Below the pieces are notes generated by a model. It was given only the letters and a program-made list of their open reading frames with translations, did no database searches and was not told the origin of the DNA. A DNA stretch of 64,000 nt. Source: JALOOB01 sp964387985. Lineage in GTDB: Bacteria > Chloroflexota > Anaerolineae > CG2-30-64-16. Made by a program: the position numbers and the translations under genes. Positions 52,656 through 60,184 of this stretch are shown here, one piece after another (within the stretch, counting starts at the first letter, position 1; each line of letters begins with the position of its first letter). The stretch lies in the NCBI GenBank assembly GCA_964387985.1, contig CAYLZG010000006.1:1-64000 (forward strand). The letters are read 5' to 3'.

Positions 52656-52925
52656 GTGGCGGAATTTACCATCAGGCGGCGCGAGGCAAAGACGGGCACC
52701 AAGAAGGAGAAGGTGGTGCCGAAGGTGTCGATGGAAGCGGTGAACGCCGGCGAGTGGACGCGCGGCGCGGGCGGATCGGCGCATCACTTCTTCATCGATG
52801 GGATCAGCGTCTGTGGACGGCGCCAGATCTTCGTTGATAACAGAGTTAGCATGACGCGCAAGTTGTGCCCCGAGTGCTTCGCGGCGGTCAATCGCACGCG
52901 ATCTAACAACGACCCCCTGGGGTGA
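52656..52925 (+). CDS. Small unrecognised protein with Cys/His residues (89 aa)
   Basis: I do not recognise this family. The GTG start at 52656 is chosen because GGAGG lies 5 nt upstream; longer starts are possible but lack a ribosome site. The N-terminus is basic (FTIRRREAKTGTKKEKVVPK). HHFFIDGISVCGRRQIF and RKLCPECFAAV provide two histidines and three cysteines in a zinc-ribbon-like spacing. No signal peptide or membrane segment is seen. The gene is preceded by repeat array A1 and followed after 84 bp by the response regulator gene, so it may belong to the same transcript and regulon. Confidence 0.65.
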   Translation: MAEFTIRRREAKTGTKKEKVVPKVSMEAVNAGEWTRGAGGSAHHFFIDGISVCGRRQIFVDNRVSMTRKLCPECFAAVNRTRSNNDPLG

Positions 52926-52969
52926 TTGCCATATCAGCGCCGAGCCATCTTCCGAGTGGCAGTACATGC

Positions 52970-52975
52970 TATAAT
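52970..52975 (+). promoter_or_regulatory. Extended -10 promoter before the response regulator gene
   Basis: TATAAT preceded by TGC (52967-52969) gives an extended -10, with no clear -35. It would let the regulator and kinase be transcribed independently of the upstream small gene. Confidence 0.55.
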
Positions 52976-53008
52976 GTTCTTGGAGATCGATTGCAGGAAG
53001 AGGTGGCG

Positions 53009-53692
53009 ATGGCTTCAGCACGAATTTTGGCGGTCGATGACGATCCCAAGATCCTGAGTCTCATGCGGCGCGGGCTGGCCTTCGCCGGATACAGCGTTGA
53101 TCTGGCAGCCGATGGCGAGCAGGCGCTGGCGATCGCGCGCGAGCAACCGCCGGATTTGGTGGTACTGGATGTCATGTTGCCCGGGCTGGACGGGTTGGAG
53201 GTGTGCCGCCGGTTGCGCGCCGGCGAGCCCGGCCTTCCGGTTCTGATGCTGACGGCCAAGGACCGTGTGCCCGATCGCGTGGCCGGCCTGGATGCGGGGG
53301 CAGATGACTACCTGGTCAAGCCCTTTGCTTTCGACGAATTGCTGGCGCGCGTCCGGGCCCTGCTGCGTCGTGCGCGCCCGGTGGAAGGTGACATACTCGG
53401 GTTTGCTGACCTGACGCTGGACCCTCGCACGCGCGAGATCATGCGGGGCGGCCGCTCGATTGAGTTGACGACCAAGGAATTCGACCTGCTGGAGTATTTT
53501 TTGAGACATCCCCGGCAGGTGTTATCGCGTGATCAGATCTTCAACGGCGTCTGGGGCTCAGACTTCCTGGGCGGCTCCAATGTCATCGACGTCCGCGTGA
53601 TGCGGCTGCGCGATAAGTTGGAAGCCGAAGGCGAGCCGCGCCTCATCCAGTCCGTGCGTGGCGTGGGTTATTGCCTGCGTGAAGAAGGATAG
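53009..53692 (+). CDS. OmpR/PhoB-family response regulator
   Basis: A 227-aa two-domain regulator. The receiver domain has the acidic pocket AVDDDPK at residues 8-14, the phosphoacceptor aspartate at 54 (VVLDVMLPGLDG), MLTAKD and LVKPFAFDELL. The winged-helix domain spans about 130-225 (LTLDPRTREIMRGGRSIELTTKEFDLLEYFLRHP, DVRVMRLRDKL, SVRGVGYCLR). GGAAGAGG lies 5 nt before the ATG. The kinase gene follows after 32 bp. PhoB-type regulators bind 11-bp direct repeats, and three such arrays lie within 2.5 kb, suggesting local regulon control. Confidence 0.93.
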   Translation: MASARILAVDDDPKILSLMRRGLAFAGYSVDLAADGEQALAIAREQPPDLVVLDVMLPGLDGLEVCRRLRAGEPGLPVLMLTAKDRVPDRVAGLDAGADDYLVKPFAFDELLARVRALLRRARPVEGDILGFADLTLDPRTREIMRGGRSIELTTKEFDLLEYFLRHPRQVLSRDQIFNGVWGSDFLGGSNVIDVRVMRLRDKLEAEGEPRLIQSVRGVGYCLREEG

Positions 53693-53724
53693 CATCTCGC
53701 CGGCCGGGAAAAGGGAGCGGAGAC

Positions 53725-54522
53725 GTGTCCGAACACAATGACACGATGGCGCAGCAGCAGGTGCGGGTCTTCTCGCAATCTGATGACCACGAGCTGCGCG
53801 AATTGGCTTCCACGCTCAACGAACAGTTGGCGCGGCTGGAGCGCAACGTCCGGCGCCAACGCCAGTTCCTGGCCGATGCCTCGCACGAGCTGCGCGGGCC
53901 GTTGATGGTCATTCGCGGCAATCTCGATCTTCTGCAGATGGATCTGCCCCCGGAGGAGCGCAAGGCTGCTGCGCGGGAGGCCTCCGAGGAAGCAGAGCGC
54001 ATGGCGCACCTGATCGGCGATCTGCTCTTTCTGGCTGAAGAAGATGCGCATGACAGGATACAGTCCGAGCCGGTGCCCTTTCAGGAGATCGTTTCAGAGG
54101 TCTGGCAGCGGGCAGCCAATCTCGATGCAGGCGCACATGAATTGGTGTTCGAACGCAACGACGAGGCCATCATCCTGGGCGATCGCCACCGGCTGACACA
54201 GATGTTGTGGAACCTGGTCGAAAATGCGCTGCGCTACACCGACCCAGGCGGACGCGTCTTGGTCCGGTCAAGCAATGCCGGGCCGCACGTGGAGCTCGTC
54301 GTTTCGGACACCGGCATCGGAATCCCGGCCGAGCACACGGAGCTCCTCTTCGAGCGTTTCTACCGGGTCGATCGTGCCCGTTCGCGCAACGAGAGCAGCA
54401 CCGGGCTCGGCTTGCCCATCGTGAAGCAGGTGGTTGAGGCGCACGGCGGCCGGGTCAGCGTGCAAAGCGAGCTGGGCGTGGGCAGCAGCTTCACCGTGGT
54501 ATTGCCCACCGCACAGCGCTAG
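53725..54522 (+). CDS. Histidine kinase without sensor or membrane domain
   Basis: A 265-aa kinase with a GTG start. It opens with a stub of HAMP-type helix (ELRELASTLNEQLARLE, about residues 23-39), then the HisKA domain with the phosphorylated His54 in FLADASHELRGPLMVI, and the HATPase_c domain: N box NLVENALRYTDPG, G1 SDTGIGIP, F box FERFYR and G2 STGLGLPIVKQV. Membrane segments and a periplasmic domain, present in most OmpR-partner kinases, are missing, and no upstream frame restores them. It is either a natural cytoplasmic kinase or a truncation. It most likely phosphorylates the regulator encoded just upstream. Confidence 0.88.
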   Translation: MSEHNDTMAQQQVRVFSQSDDHELRELASTLNEQLARLERNVRRQRQFLADASHELRGPLMVIRGNLDLLQMDLPPEERKAAAREASEEAERMAHLIGDLLFLAEEDAHDRIQSEPVPFQEIVSEVWQRAANLDAGAHELVFERNDEAIILGDRHRLTQMLWNLVENALRYTDPGGRVLVRSSNAGPHVELVVSDTGIGIPAEHTELLFERFYRVDRARSRNESSTGLGLPIVKQVVEAHGGRVSVQSELGVGSSFTVVLPTAQR

Positions 54523-54558
54523 GCCTCTCCACTGCCTTTCGTGCAGGCGTCCGTCACC

Positions 54559-54933
54559 TCACACTTCCGGCTCTGGTAACGCCGACAGATCCAGGCCCTG
54601 AATCAACTCCAGAAACGACTCAGGGATCGGGCCTGCAATGCGCTCTTCAGCCGTGCGGCCCATCAGGTAGGCCGTGAAGATAACCTCCATGACCTTCTCC
54701 TGGAACTCGGTGCGCTCGGTATCGAGGTAAACCCGATGCACGAGGCTTGCCTGCAGGATGTTCAGTTCAGATGCCTCGTCCTTCACCAGCGCCCAGTTTT
54801 CGTCGTTCACCGGGATAACCAATCGCTCTGCCTGTTCGAGACAGTAGTGCGGATCGGTGAGTCTGGACGTCTCATGCTTTGCGGACACGGCTTTGATCTC
54901 CCAGGTTGTCATGTTGCGAATCGAAAGATCCAC
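54559..54933 (-). CDS. Unrecognised 124-aa protein, probably leaderless
   Basis: No family recognised. Soluble and mixed acidic/basic, with a WALVKDEASELNILQASLVHRVYLDTERTEFQEKVMEVIFTAYLMGRTAEERIAGPIPESFLELIQ stretch that looks helical; no motif for catalysis or metal binding. Repeat array A2 and a TAAGAT -10 (54945-54940, minus strand) end 6 bp before the GTG at 54933, so a transcript would begin near the start codon. M8 at 54912 is an alternative start without a ribosome site. Its promoter array matches those of the Rnk-like gene and the 89-aa gene. Confidence 0.6.
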   Translation of the reverse strand: MDLSIRNMTTWEIKAVSAKHETSRLTDPHYCLEQAERLVIPVNDENWALVKDEASELNILQASLVHRVYLDTERTEFQEKVMEVIFTAYLMGRTAEERIAGPIPESFLELIQGLDLSALPEPEV

Positions 54934-54939
54934 CGTCTC

Positions 54940-54993
54940 ATCTTATCTCGGGATCATGAAGCAGCAGTGACGCATACATGACACTTCGATGAC
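54940..54993 (-). promoter_or_regulatory. 11-bp direct-repeat array (A2) and -10 box
   Basis: On the minus strand: GTCATCGAAGT (54993-83), GTCATGTATGC (54982-72), GTCACTGCTGC (54971-61), TTCATGATCCC (54960-50), then 4 bp and TAAGAT (54945-40). Same unit length, copy number and -10 spacing as arrays A1 and A3. Confidence 0.7.
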
Positions 54994-55038
54994 TGATTCA
55001 GTGCCTCCGGGTCGGATTTGGGTTGCGAGAATGCACCG

Positions 55039-55092
55039 GTCATCGAATTGTCATCGATATCTCATCTTCTCGTCATTTAAGTCCTGTAAACT
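55039..55092 (+). promoter_or_regulatory. 11-bp direct-repeat array (A3) and -10 box upstream of the Rnk-like gene
   Basis: GTCATCGAATT (55039-49), GTCATCGATAT (55050-60), CTCATCTTCTC (55061-71), GTCATTTAAGT (55072-82), then 4 bp and TAAACT (55087-92), preceded by TG. It lies about 43 bp before the ATG. It is the best copy of the three arrays. Confidence 0.72.
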
Positions 55093-55134
55093 TTTTTGGC
55101 TTTTGCTGTGTGAAGATTAGGAGGAACGAAAACT

Positions 55135-55521
55135 ATGACTACGCGCGAAATACGCATCACCGCTAAAGATATGGAGCGATTGCGGGAACTGATCGATGAC
55201 GCCAAGCGGGGTGATCCGCGAAAGGCGCTTGAACTCAAGGGGCTGGAGTCAGAACTTGACCGGGCGATTCTGGTGGATGATCGGGAGATCCCTGGGGATG
55301 TTGTACGGATGGGTTCTGAGGCACATCTCGTCGATGAGGACACCGGCGAGGAGATGATCTGCAAGCTTGTGTTCCCGGGCGAGGCCGACATTGCCCATAT
55401 GCGCGTCTCGGTGTTGGCGCCCATTGGGACGGCCATTCTGGGCTATCGCGCCGGCGACCGTTTCGAATGGGATGTCCCCTCGGGAAAGCGCAGGCTGCAG
55501 ATCAAGTCCGTCCTCTCATAG
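55135..55521 (+). CDS. Rnk/GreA-type RNA polymerase-associated factor
   Basis: A 128-aa protein with a short N-terminal helix (TAKDMERLRELIDDAKRG) and a C-terminal GreA/GreB-like FKBP domain, with MGSEAHLVDEDTGEEMICKLVFPGEAD and SVLAPIGTAILGYRAGDRFEWDVP. This layout matches Rnk, regulator of nucleoside diphosphate kinase, which binds RNA polymerase; the coiled coil of GreA is too short here for transcript cleavage. AGGAGG lies 10 nt before the ATG. It is preceded by repeat array A3. Confidence 0.88.
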   Translation: MTTREIRITAKDMERLRELIDDAKRGDPRKALELKGLESELDRAILVDDREIPGDVVRMGSEAHLVDEDTGEEMICKLVFPGEADIAHMRVSVLAPIGTAILGYRAGDRFEWDVPSGKRRLQIKSVLS

Positions 55522-55527
55522 CGCGCA

Positions 55528-55556
55528 ACGCCGGATGGCAGCCTGCCATCCGGCGT
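55528..55556. terminator. Hairpin between Rnk-like and aldo/keto reductase genes
   Basis: Perfect 13-bp arms ACGCCGGATGGCA (55528-55540) and TGCCATCCGGCGT (55544-55556) with a 3-nt loop, 7 bp after the Rnk stop and 22 bp before the opposing stop. There is no T-run. Confidence 0.6.
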
Positions 55557-55577
55557 GACACGCCTATCCCCGCTCGT

Positions 55578-56750
55578 TCAGGCACCCGCTGCGGACAGAT
55601 ACCGGTCCGCCTTCTCCAACCACTCGATGATCGCAATATGCTGCGGACACTTCGTCTCGCATTCCCCGCATGCCAGGCAGTTGTCAGCGCGCTCCGCCTC
55701 TTCCAGCCAGTTGGCATAGGCGTAGCGGCCGTGTTCCGGCACGTTGAACATGATTGCCTGGTTGTAGAACTCAAAGATGCGCGGAATGTTGACACCGTTC
55801 GGGCATGGGAGGCAATATTTGCAGTCCGTGCAGGGAATCGGAATCAACCGCCGGTACTCATCGCGCACACGGCCCACCAGCGCAAGTTCATCTTCAGTGA
55901 GTGAGCCGGCCCCGGAGCGGTTGGCACTTATGATGTTTTCTTGCACCTGCTCGAGGGTGCTCATGCCGCTCAATACGAGCGATACCTCGGGCTGGTTCCA
56001 CAGCCATTGCAGCGCCCACTCGGCCGGCTTCCGGCGCTGTGCGGCCGAATCCCATAATGCATGGACCGTCGGCGGCAGGCCGCGGCCCTTACGCTGGCCG
56101 GCGTTCCCTGCGAGCATTCCGCCGCGCAGTGGTTCCATGACAACCACGCCCAGTCCTTTGTCCGCCGCGTACTTCAGCCCGCGCGTGCCGGCCTGGTTTT
56201 CTTCGTCCAGGTAGTTGTACTGGATTTGGCAGAACGTCCAGCCGTCATAGGCATCGATGATCTCCTGGAACACCTCGTAGGAATCGTGGAACGAGAAGCC
56301 GATATGGCCGATGCGACCATCGGCAAGGGCGCGTTCGGCCCAATCCAGCACACCCAGGTCGCGCATCGCATGCCAGCGCTCGGCGTGCAAAGCGTGCAGC
56401 AGGTAGAAGTCGATGGTCTCGGTTTCGAGCCGGCCGAGCTGCTCGTCCAGGTAGCGGTCGAAGTCCGCGGGCTCCTTTACCAGCCAGCACGGCATCTTGG
56501 TGGCCAGCTTGACGCGCTCGCGATATCCGCCCTTGAGCGCCCGGCCGATGAACGGTTCGCTGGTGCTCTGGTGATAGGTATAGGCGGTGTCCACGTAATT
56601 GACGCCGTGATCGATCGCATAATGCAGCGACCGGGTAGCTCTTTCTTCGTCGATTTTTCCGGAATCGGCGTCGATGACGGGCAGGCGCATCGCGCCAAAG
56701 CCCAAGGCAGAGGGACGCCAGCCCAGTTTGCCAAAGGTGCGATATCTCAT
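55578..56750 (-). CDS. Aldo/keto reductase with ferredoxin-like domain
   Basis: A 390-aa protein. The N-terminal aldo/keto reductase barrel (GKLGWRPSALGFGAMRLPV, DHGVNYVDTAYTYH, LATKMP, FYLLHALHAERWHAM) carries catalytic Asp/Tyr/Lys/His residues in the usual places. A C-terminal ferredoxin-like domain carries two cysteine sets, CTDCKYCLPCPNGVNIP near residue 297 and CLACGECETKCPQHI near 358. This type is common in anaerobes and probably couples NAD(P)H or ferredoxin to carbonyl reduction. The start at 56750 has GGAGA 5 nt upstream. Confidence 0.92.
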   Translation of the reverse strand: MRYRTFGKLGWRPSALGFGAMRLPVIDADSGKIDEERATRSLHYAIDHGVNYVDTAYTYHQSTSEPFIGRALKGGYRERVKLATKMPCWLVKEPADFDRYLDEQLGRLETETIDFYLLHALHAERWHAMRDLGVLDWAERALADGRIGHIGFSFHDSYEVFQEIIDAYDGWTFCQIQYNYLDEENQAGTRGLKYAADKGLGVVVMEPLRGGMLAGNAGQRKGRGLPPTVHALWDSAAQRRKPAEWALQWLWNQPEVSLVLSGMSTLEQVQENIISANRSGAGSLTEDELALVGRVRDEYRRLIPIPCTDCKYCLPCPNGVNIPRIFEFYNQAIMFNVPEHGRYAYANWLEEAERADNCLACGECETKCPQHIAIIEWLEKADRYLSAAGA

Positions 56751-56764
56751 GATTTTCTCCAGTA

Positions 56765-57401
56765 TTAGTCTGCGAGCAGCGAAAGAAGCTCGCACAACAC
56801 CATCGCAGTCGCGCCCCACACCTTGTGGTTGCCCACCTCGTAGTATGGCACGCGCACCGCTGCGCCGCGCAAATTCCAGGTCTCTTCGCAGCGCGTCGCG
56901 GGTTGGCGCAGGTGGTGTAGAGATACCTGCAGTATTTCCGCGACTTCGTGTTCGTTCGGGATAAATGATGGCGGCTTCGCTGTATACGCCACCACCGGAT
57001 AGATGCAGAAGTCACTGGGCGGGATGTACAGCGGCGAAAGCTGCCCCAGGACCTCCAGGGACTCAGGCTCGACCCAGTTCTTCCATCGCCTCGCGCTTGG
57101 CAGCTGCTACTGCATCTTCGCCGGGTTCCATCCTGCCGCCGGGGAACGAGATCTGCCCCCTGTGGCTTTCCAGCGAGTCTGTCCGGCGAGTGAGCACGAG
57201 GATCAGGCCATCATCGTCTTCCGCAGGATAGAGCAGCACCAGCACCCCCGCGCGCCGGCAGTCCAGCAAGGGGTCGAGGATGCGCTCTGTGCCCGGACGC
57301 GGCAGTGGGGCCATGCGCATTTGGACCGCTAAGCCGGGCAGTGGATAGGTCAGTGTTTCACGTAGTGCTTCGATTATAGGCGGATAACCGGCAGTTGGCA
57401 T
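56765..57401 (-). pseudogene. Nudix hydrolase (CoA pyrophosphatase-like) with a one-base frameshift
   Basis: Two adjacent frames make one CoA-type Nudix protein. The first (from 57401) carries the Nudix box, FPGGRMEPGEDAVAAAKREAMEEL, then runs into a TGA at 57065-57063. The second continues as PESLEVLGQLSPLYIPPSDFCIYPVVAYTAKPPSF and ends at 56765. A single missing base in the CCC run at about 57071-57076 would restore a protein of about 211 aa. Either an assembly error or a recent inactivating mutation. It would hydrolyse CoA or a nucleoside diphosphate derivative if intact. Confidence 0.8.
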
Positions 57402-57420
57402 CGAACTAAAAGCTTTCCGT

Positions 57421-57629
57421 TTGACAGCAGGCTAGACCGCAAGTATACTCCAAACATGCTTTTTGTGTATATTGCCCGTTCAACCTTGTACTTGCCCCGC
57501 CTATCGTCCTGGGGAGGGCTGCCCTAGTTCAGCGCGCCCCATGATCGAAACATTACGTCAACTACTGGCCGTGGGCGCTTCGCTCACGGTCTTTTGTTTG
57601 CCCCAGCGGGGCCTTTCGAGGCGACAATA
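57421..57629 (+). promoter_or_regulatory. Promoter and leader of the ABC-F gene
   Basis: TTGACA (57421-57426), a 17-bp spacer and TATACT (57444-57449) form a near-consensus promoter. The leader of about 175 nt contains a small ORF of 29 codons (57541-57630, MIETLRQLLAVG...) whose stop overlaps the ABC-F ATG (TAATG), and a hairpin at 57567-57591 with a U-rich tail (TCTTTTGTTT). It looks like a translation-sensitive attenuator, as in some antibiotic-inducible ABC-F genes. Confidence 0.6.
57567..57599 (+). terminator. Candidate attenuator hairpin in the ABC-F leader
   Basis: Arms 57569-57577 (CCGTGGGCG) and 57581-57589 (CGCTCACGG), one G-U pair, extended by a G-U and a G-C pair to 57567/57591, followed by TTTTGTTT. 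It lies inside the 29-codon leader ORF. Confidence 0.5.
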
Positions 57630-59372
57630 ATGGCAGCCATCATCGTCAACCTGAGCAACGTCAACCATACTTACTTCGACAAACCCGTGCTTACTGGCCT
57701 GAGTTGGGAGATCCAGGCCGGACAGAAGATAGGCTTGGTCGGACCCAACGGCGGCGGTAAGTCTACCCTGCTGAAGCTGATTCTCGGCGTGCTTCAACCC
57801 GACGCCGGCACGATCTTTCGCCAGAAGGATCTGGCGATCGGTTATCTGCCCCAGGAAGTGACTCCCCTTGCGCTGGCGGGTGTGGCCCCGGCGTCTGCGG
57901 AAGCGGCTGAGGAGAATGACACAGAGGCTGTCACAGTACTGGAAGCAGCGCTTTCGGGCTCGCCCGACATCGCGCGGCTGCGCCATGCGCTCGCGCTGAA
58001 GGAAGCGCGCATGGGCGCCCCAGATGTCTACGCAGATGAACGCCGGCTGGCTCGTGTGCTCGACGAGCATGCCCGGTTGTTGCACGCTTACGAAGCCGCG
58101 GGTGGCCTGACCTACGAGAACCGCGTGCGCTCCACCCTGCGCGACCTGGGCATCGGTAGTGACCTGTTCGATCAGCCGGTCGACACCCTGAGCGGAGGAC
58201 AGGCCAAGCTGGTGGGCCTGGCGCGGCTGATGGTGTGGTCACCCGACCTCCTGCTGCTGGATGAGCCGGACAACCATCTCGACCTGGAGGGGAAGGAGTA
58301 CGTCGAAAAGCTGGTGCGCAGCTATCCCGGTGCAGTGGTGATCGTGTCTCACGATCGCTACCTGTTGGACCAGACGATCGATCGCATTGCGGAGCTGGAT
58401 CGCGGGCAGATCACCGTCTGGCCGGGCACTTATTCCGCTTACGCGGTCAACAAGCAGCTCGCGGCGTTGCGCCAGGAACAGCTCTACCGCGCACAGCAGA
58501 AACGCATCGCTCAGATCGAGGCCGCGATCAAGCGTTTCGAGGAGGCTGCCGCGTTTACGCAGAATGAGCGGCACGCGCGGCAGGCGCGGCATCGTCACAA
58601 GATGCTCGAACGGATGGACAAGATCGAGCGGACACAGGAAGCAAGTCGCATGCGGCTGGAACTGGGCGGCTGGCGTGGCAGCAACAAGGTGCTTGACGTG
58701 CAGCGGGTCGACAAGTGGTTCGAGGACGAAGCGACGGGCGAGCTGCGCGTGGTCCTGGAGGGTATCAACCTGCAGGTATGGCATGGCGAGCGCGTGGGGC
58801 TGGTAGGTCCCAACGGAGCGGGCAAGTCCGTCCTCTTCCGCTGCATCCTGGGCGCATCAAACCTCGAGATCGATGCAGCCGGGGCCGGACCGCGCCCGCT
58901 GACAGAGCAGCCCGACGGCGGCGTTATCAGGCTCGGCCCGAGCGTGAAGATAGGGTATTACGCGCAGCAGCACGAGACGTTGCACTCCGAATGGACCTTG
59001 CTGCAGGAAGTCCGCGACGTCAAGCCCATGTACGAGACGGATGCGGTGGCCTTTCTCCAGCGTTTTCTGTTTGATTATTACGCATCGCAGAAGTTCGTGC
59101 GCCATCTCAGCGGCGGCGAGCGCAGCCGGCTGCAGCTCGCAAAGCTGATGCTCTCTGACGTGAATTTCCTCATGCTCGACGAGCCCACGAACAACCTGGA
59201 CATCCCAGCGGCGGAGGTCCTGGAGGGCGCGCTGGAAGAATTCAACGGGACAGTGCTGGTGATTTCGCACGACCGTTATTTCCTGGATCGCATCGTGGAC
59301 CGGGTTGTTGTGTTGGGAGAGGGTCCGGCGCGGGAGATCATCGGAGGCTATTCGGACTACATGGTGCGGTAG
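57630..59372 (+). CDS. ABC-F family ATPase
   Basis: A 580-aa soluble protein with two ABC domains and no membrane segment. Domain 1 has GPNGGGKSTLLKLILG near residue 36, LSGGQAKLVGLARL and LLLLDEPDNHLD. A charged linker follows (about residues 270-340, rich in Arg/Gln/Glu). Domain 2 has GPNGAGKSVLF, HLSGGERSRLQLAKLML and MLDEPTNNLDIPA. ABC-F proteins act on the ribosome in translation or antibiotic protection. The start at 57630 was chosen because it begins just before the first conserved strand (IIVNLSNVNHTY) and overlaps the leader ORF stop; a TTG at 57594 is an alternative. Function not assigned. Confidence 0.9.
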   Translation: MAAIIVNLSNVNHTYFDKPVLTGLSWEIQAGQKIGLVGPNGGGKSTLLKLILGVLQPDAGTIFRQKDLAIGYLPQEVTPLALAGVAPASAEAAEENDTEAVTVLEAALSGSPDIARLRHALALKEARMGAPDVYADERRLARVLDEHARLLHAYEAAGGLTYENRVRSTLRDLGIGSDLFDQPVDTLSGGQAKLVGLARLMVWSPDLLLLDEPDNHLDLEGKEYVEKLVRSYPGAVVIVSHDRYLLDQTIDRIAELDRGQITVWPGTYSAYAVNKQLAALRQEQLYRAQQKRIAQIEAAIKRFEEAAAFTQNERHARQARHRHKMLERMDKIERTQEASRMRLELGGWRGSNKVLDVQRVDKWFEDEATGELRVVLEGINLQVWHGERVGLVGPNGAGKSVLFRCILGASNLEIDAAGAGPRPLTEQPDGGVIRLGPSVKIGYYAQQHETLHSEWTLLQEVRDVKPMYETDAVAFLQRFLFDYYASQKFVRHLSGGERSRLQLAKLMLSDVNFLMLDEPTNNLDIPAAEVLEGALEEFNGTVLVISHDRYFLDRIVDRVVVLGEGPAREIIGGYSDYMVR

Positions 59373-59406
59373 CCGTCTTGCGATAAGGCTTCGCGGATCC
59401 GGGGCG

Positions 59407-60006
59407 CTACCTGAGCTCTACGCGCACCCCGAACTGGCTTTCGAACCAGTGCGCCTTCTTCTGTCCTACCAACCGTTCGTCCTCATCGTTCATGCCGGGC
59501 GCCAGGGTGACGATGAGGCGGTTGCCTTCGAGCGTACAGGTGATGTTTTCGACTGCATCGGTGTGGCTCCGATCCAGACCGTCGGCGAAACGAAGGATCG
59601 CGCCGAGTCGCGAGACCATGCGCTGTTCAAAGGAGGACAGGGCGGCATACGCGTCATGTTTCTCCGGGTTCGCAGTGGCGCCGCGATGGTAACGGGCGAC
59701 CAGGGCAATGAGCAGTTGATCGTGCTTGGACAGGCCCTGGATCTTCTCCGTCGTGATTAGCTTGAAGGTCGTCTTGTGGTGGTCTTCATAGCCCTGCACA
59801 TAGCCGATGTCGTGGAGCAGGGCCGCATAGGAGAGGATCTCGCGCGGGGTCAGCGACTTCTCAGCATCCAGCGGTCGTTCGTCAAGCCGGTGCAGTCCAA
59901 GACGCGCCGTCTCATCGAAGAGGCGCAGCGCGAGGCGCTCATCCTGTAACGAATGGCCTTCCTCAAAATCGAACCGCTTGGCAAGCTTCAGAATTGTGTT
60001 ACGCAT
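59407..60006 (-). CDS. HD-domain hydrolase, Ppx/GppA-type C-terminal domain
   Basis: A 199-aa HD protein. The HD motif ALLHDIGYVQGYEDHHK is near residues 62-78, RYHRG near 105, and a FADGLDRSHTD segment follows near 142, all typical of the C-terminal part of Ppx/GppA exopolyphosphatases. The actin-like catalytic domain of Ppx is not present. It probably is a metal-dependent phosphohydrolase with unknown substrate. AAGGA lies 5 nt before the ATG. Confidence 0.82.
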   Translation of the reverse strand: MRNTILKLAKRFDFEEGHSLQDERLALRLFDETARLGLHRLDERPLDAEKSLTPREILSYAALLHDIGYVQGYEDHHKTTFKLITTEKIQGLSKHDQLLIALVARYHRGATANPEKHDAYAALSSFEQRMVSRLGAILRFADGLDRSHTDAVENITCTLEGNRLIVTLAPGMNDEDERLVGQKKAHWFESQFGVRVELR

Positions 60007-60035
60007 GACATTCCTTCAGTCACATCATCTTGCTT

Positions 60036-60124
60036 GTTGTACACCAAAACCTTGCGCGCGTCAACCTCGTGTGATGCTTGTGCGCAAATACGCGCTTGCC
60101 CCAGCCACAGAAGCGTGCTATGCT
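60036..60124. promoter_or_regulatory. Divergent promoters for the HD hydrolase and the DUF554 operon
   Basis: Minus strand: TTGACG (60064-60059), 17-bp spacer, TACAAC (60041-60036), towards the HD gene. Plus strand: TTGCCC (60096-60101), 17-bp spacer, TATGCT (60119-60124), towards the DUF554 gene. Both spacers are optimal. No operator is evident. Confidence 0.55.
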
Positions 60125-60184
60125 TTCCCAGTGAGTAGATCATAGCCCTATTTTTTTGTTACACCTTCATTTGAAAGCGGCTTC

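Noticed and set aside
57060..57080. Programmed frameshift in the Nudix gene
   Set aside because: There is no slippery heptamer or downstream pseudoknot, and Nudix genes are not known to use frameshifting; a single lost base in a CCC run explains it.
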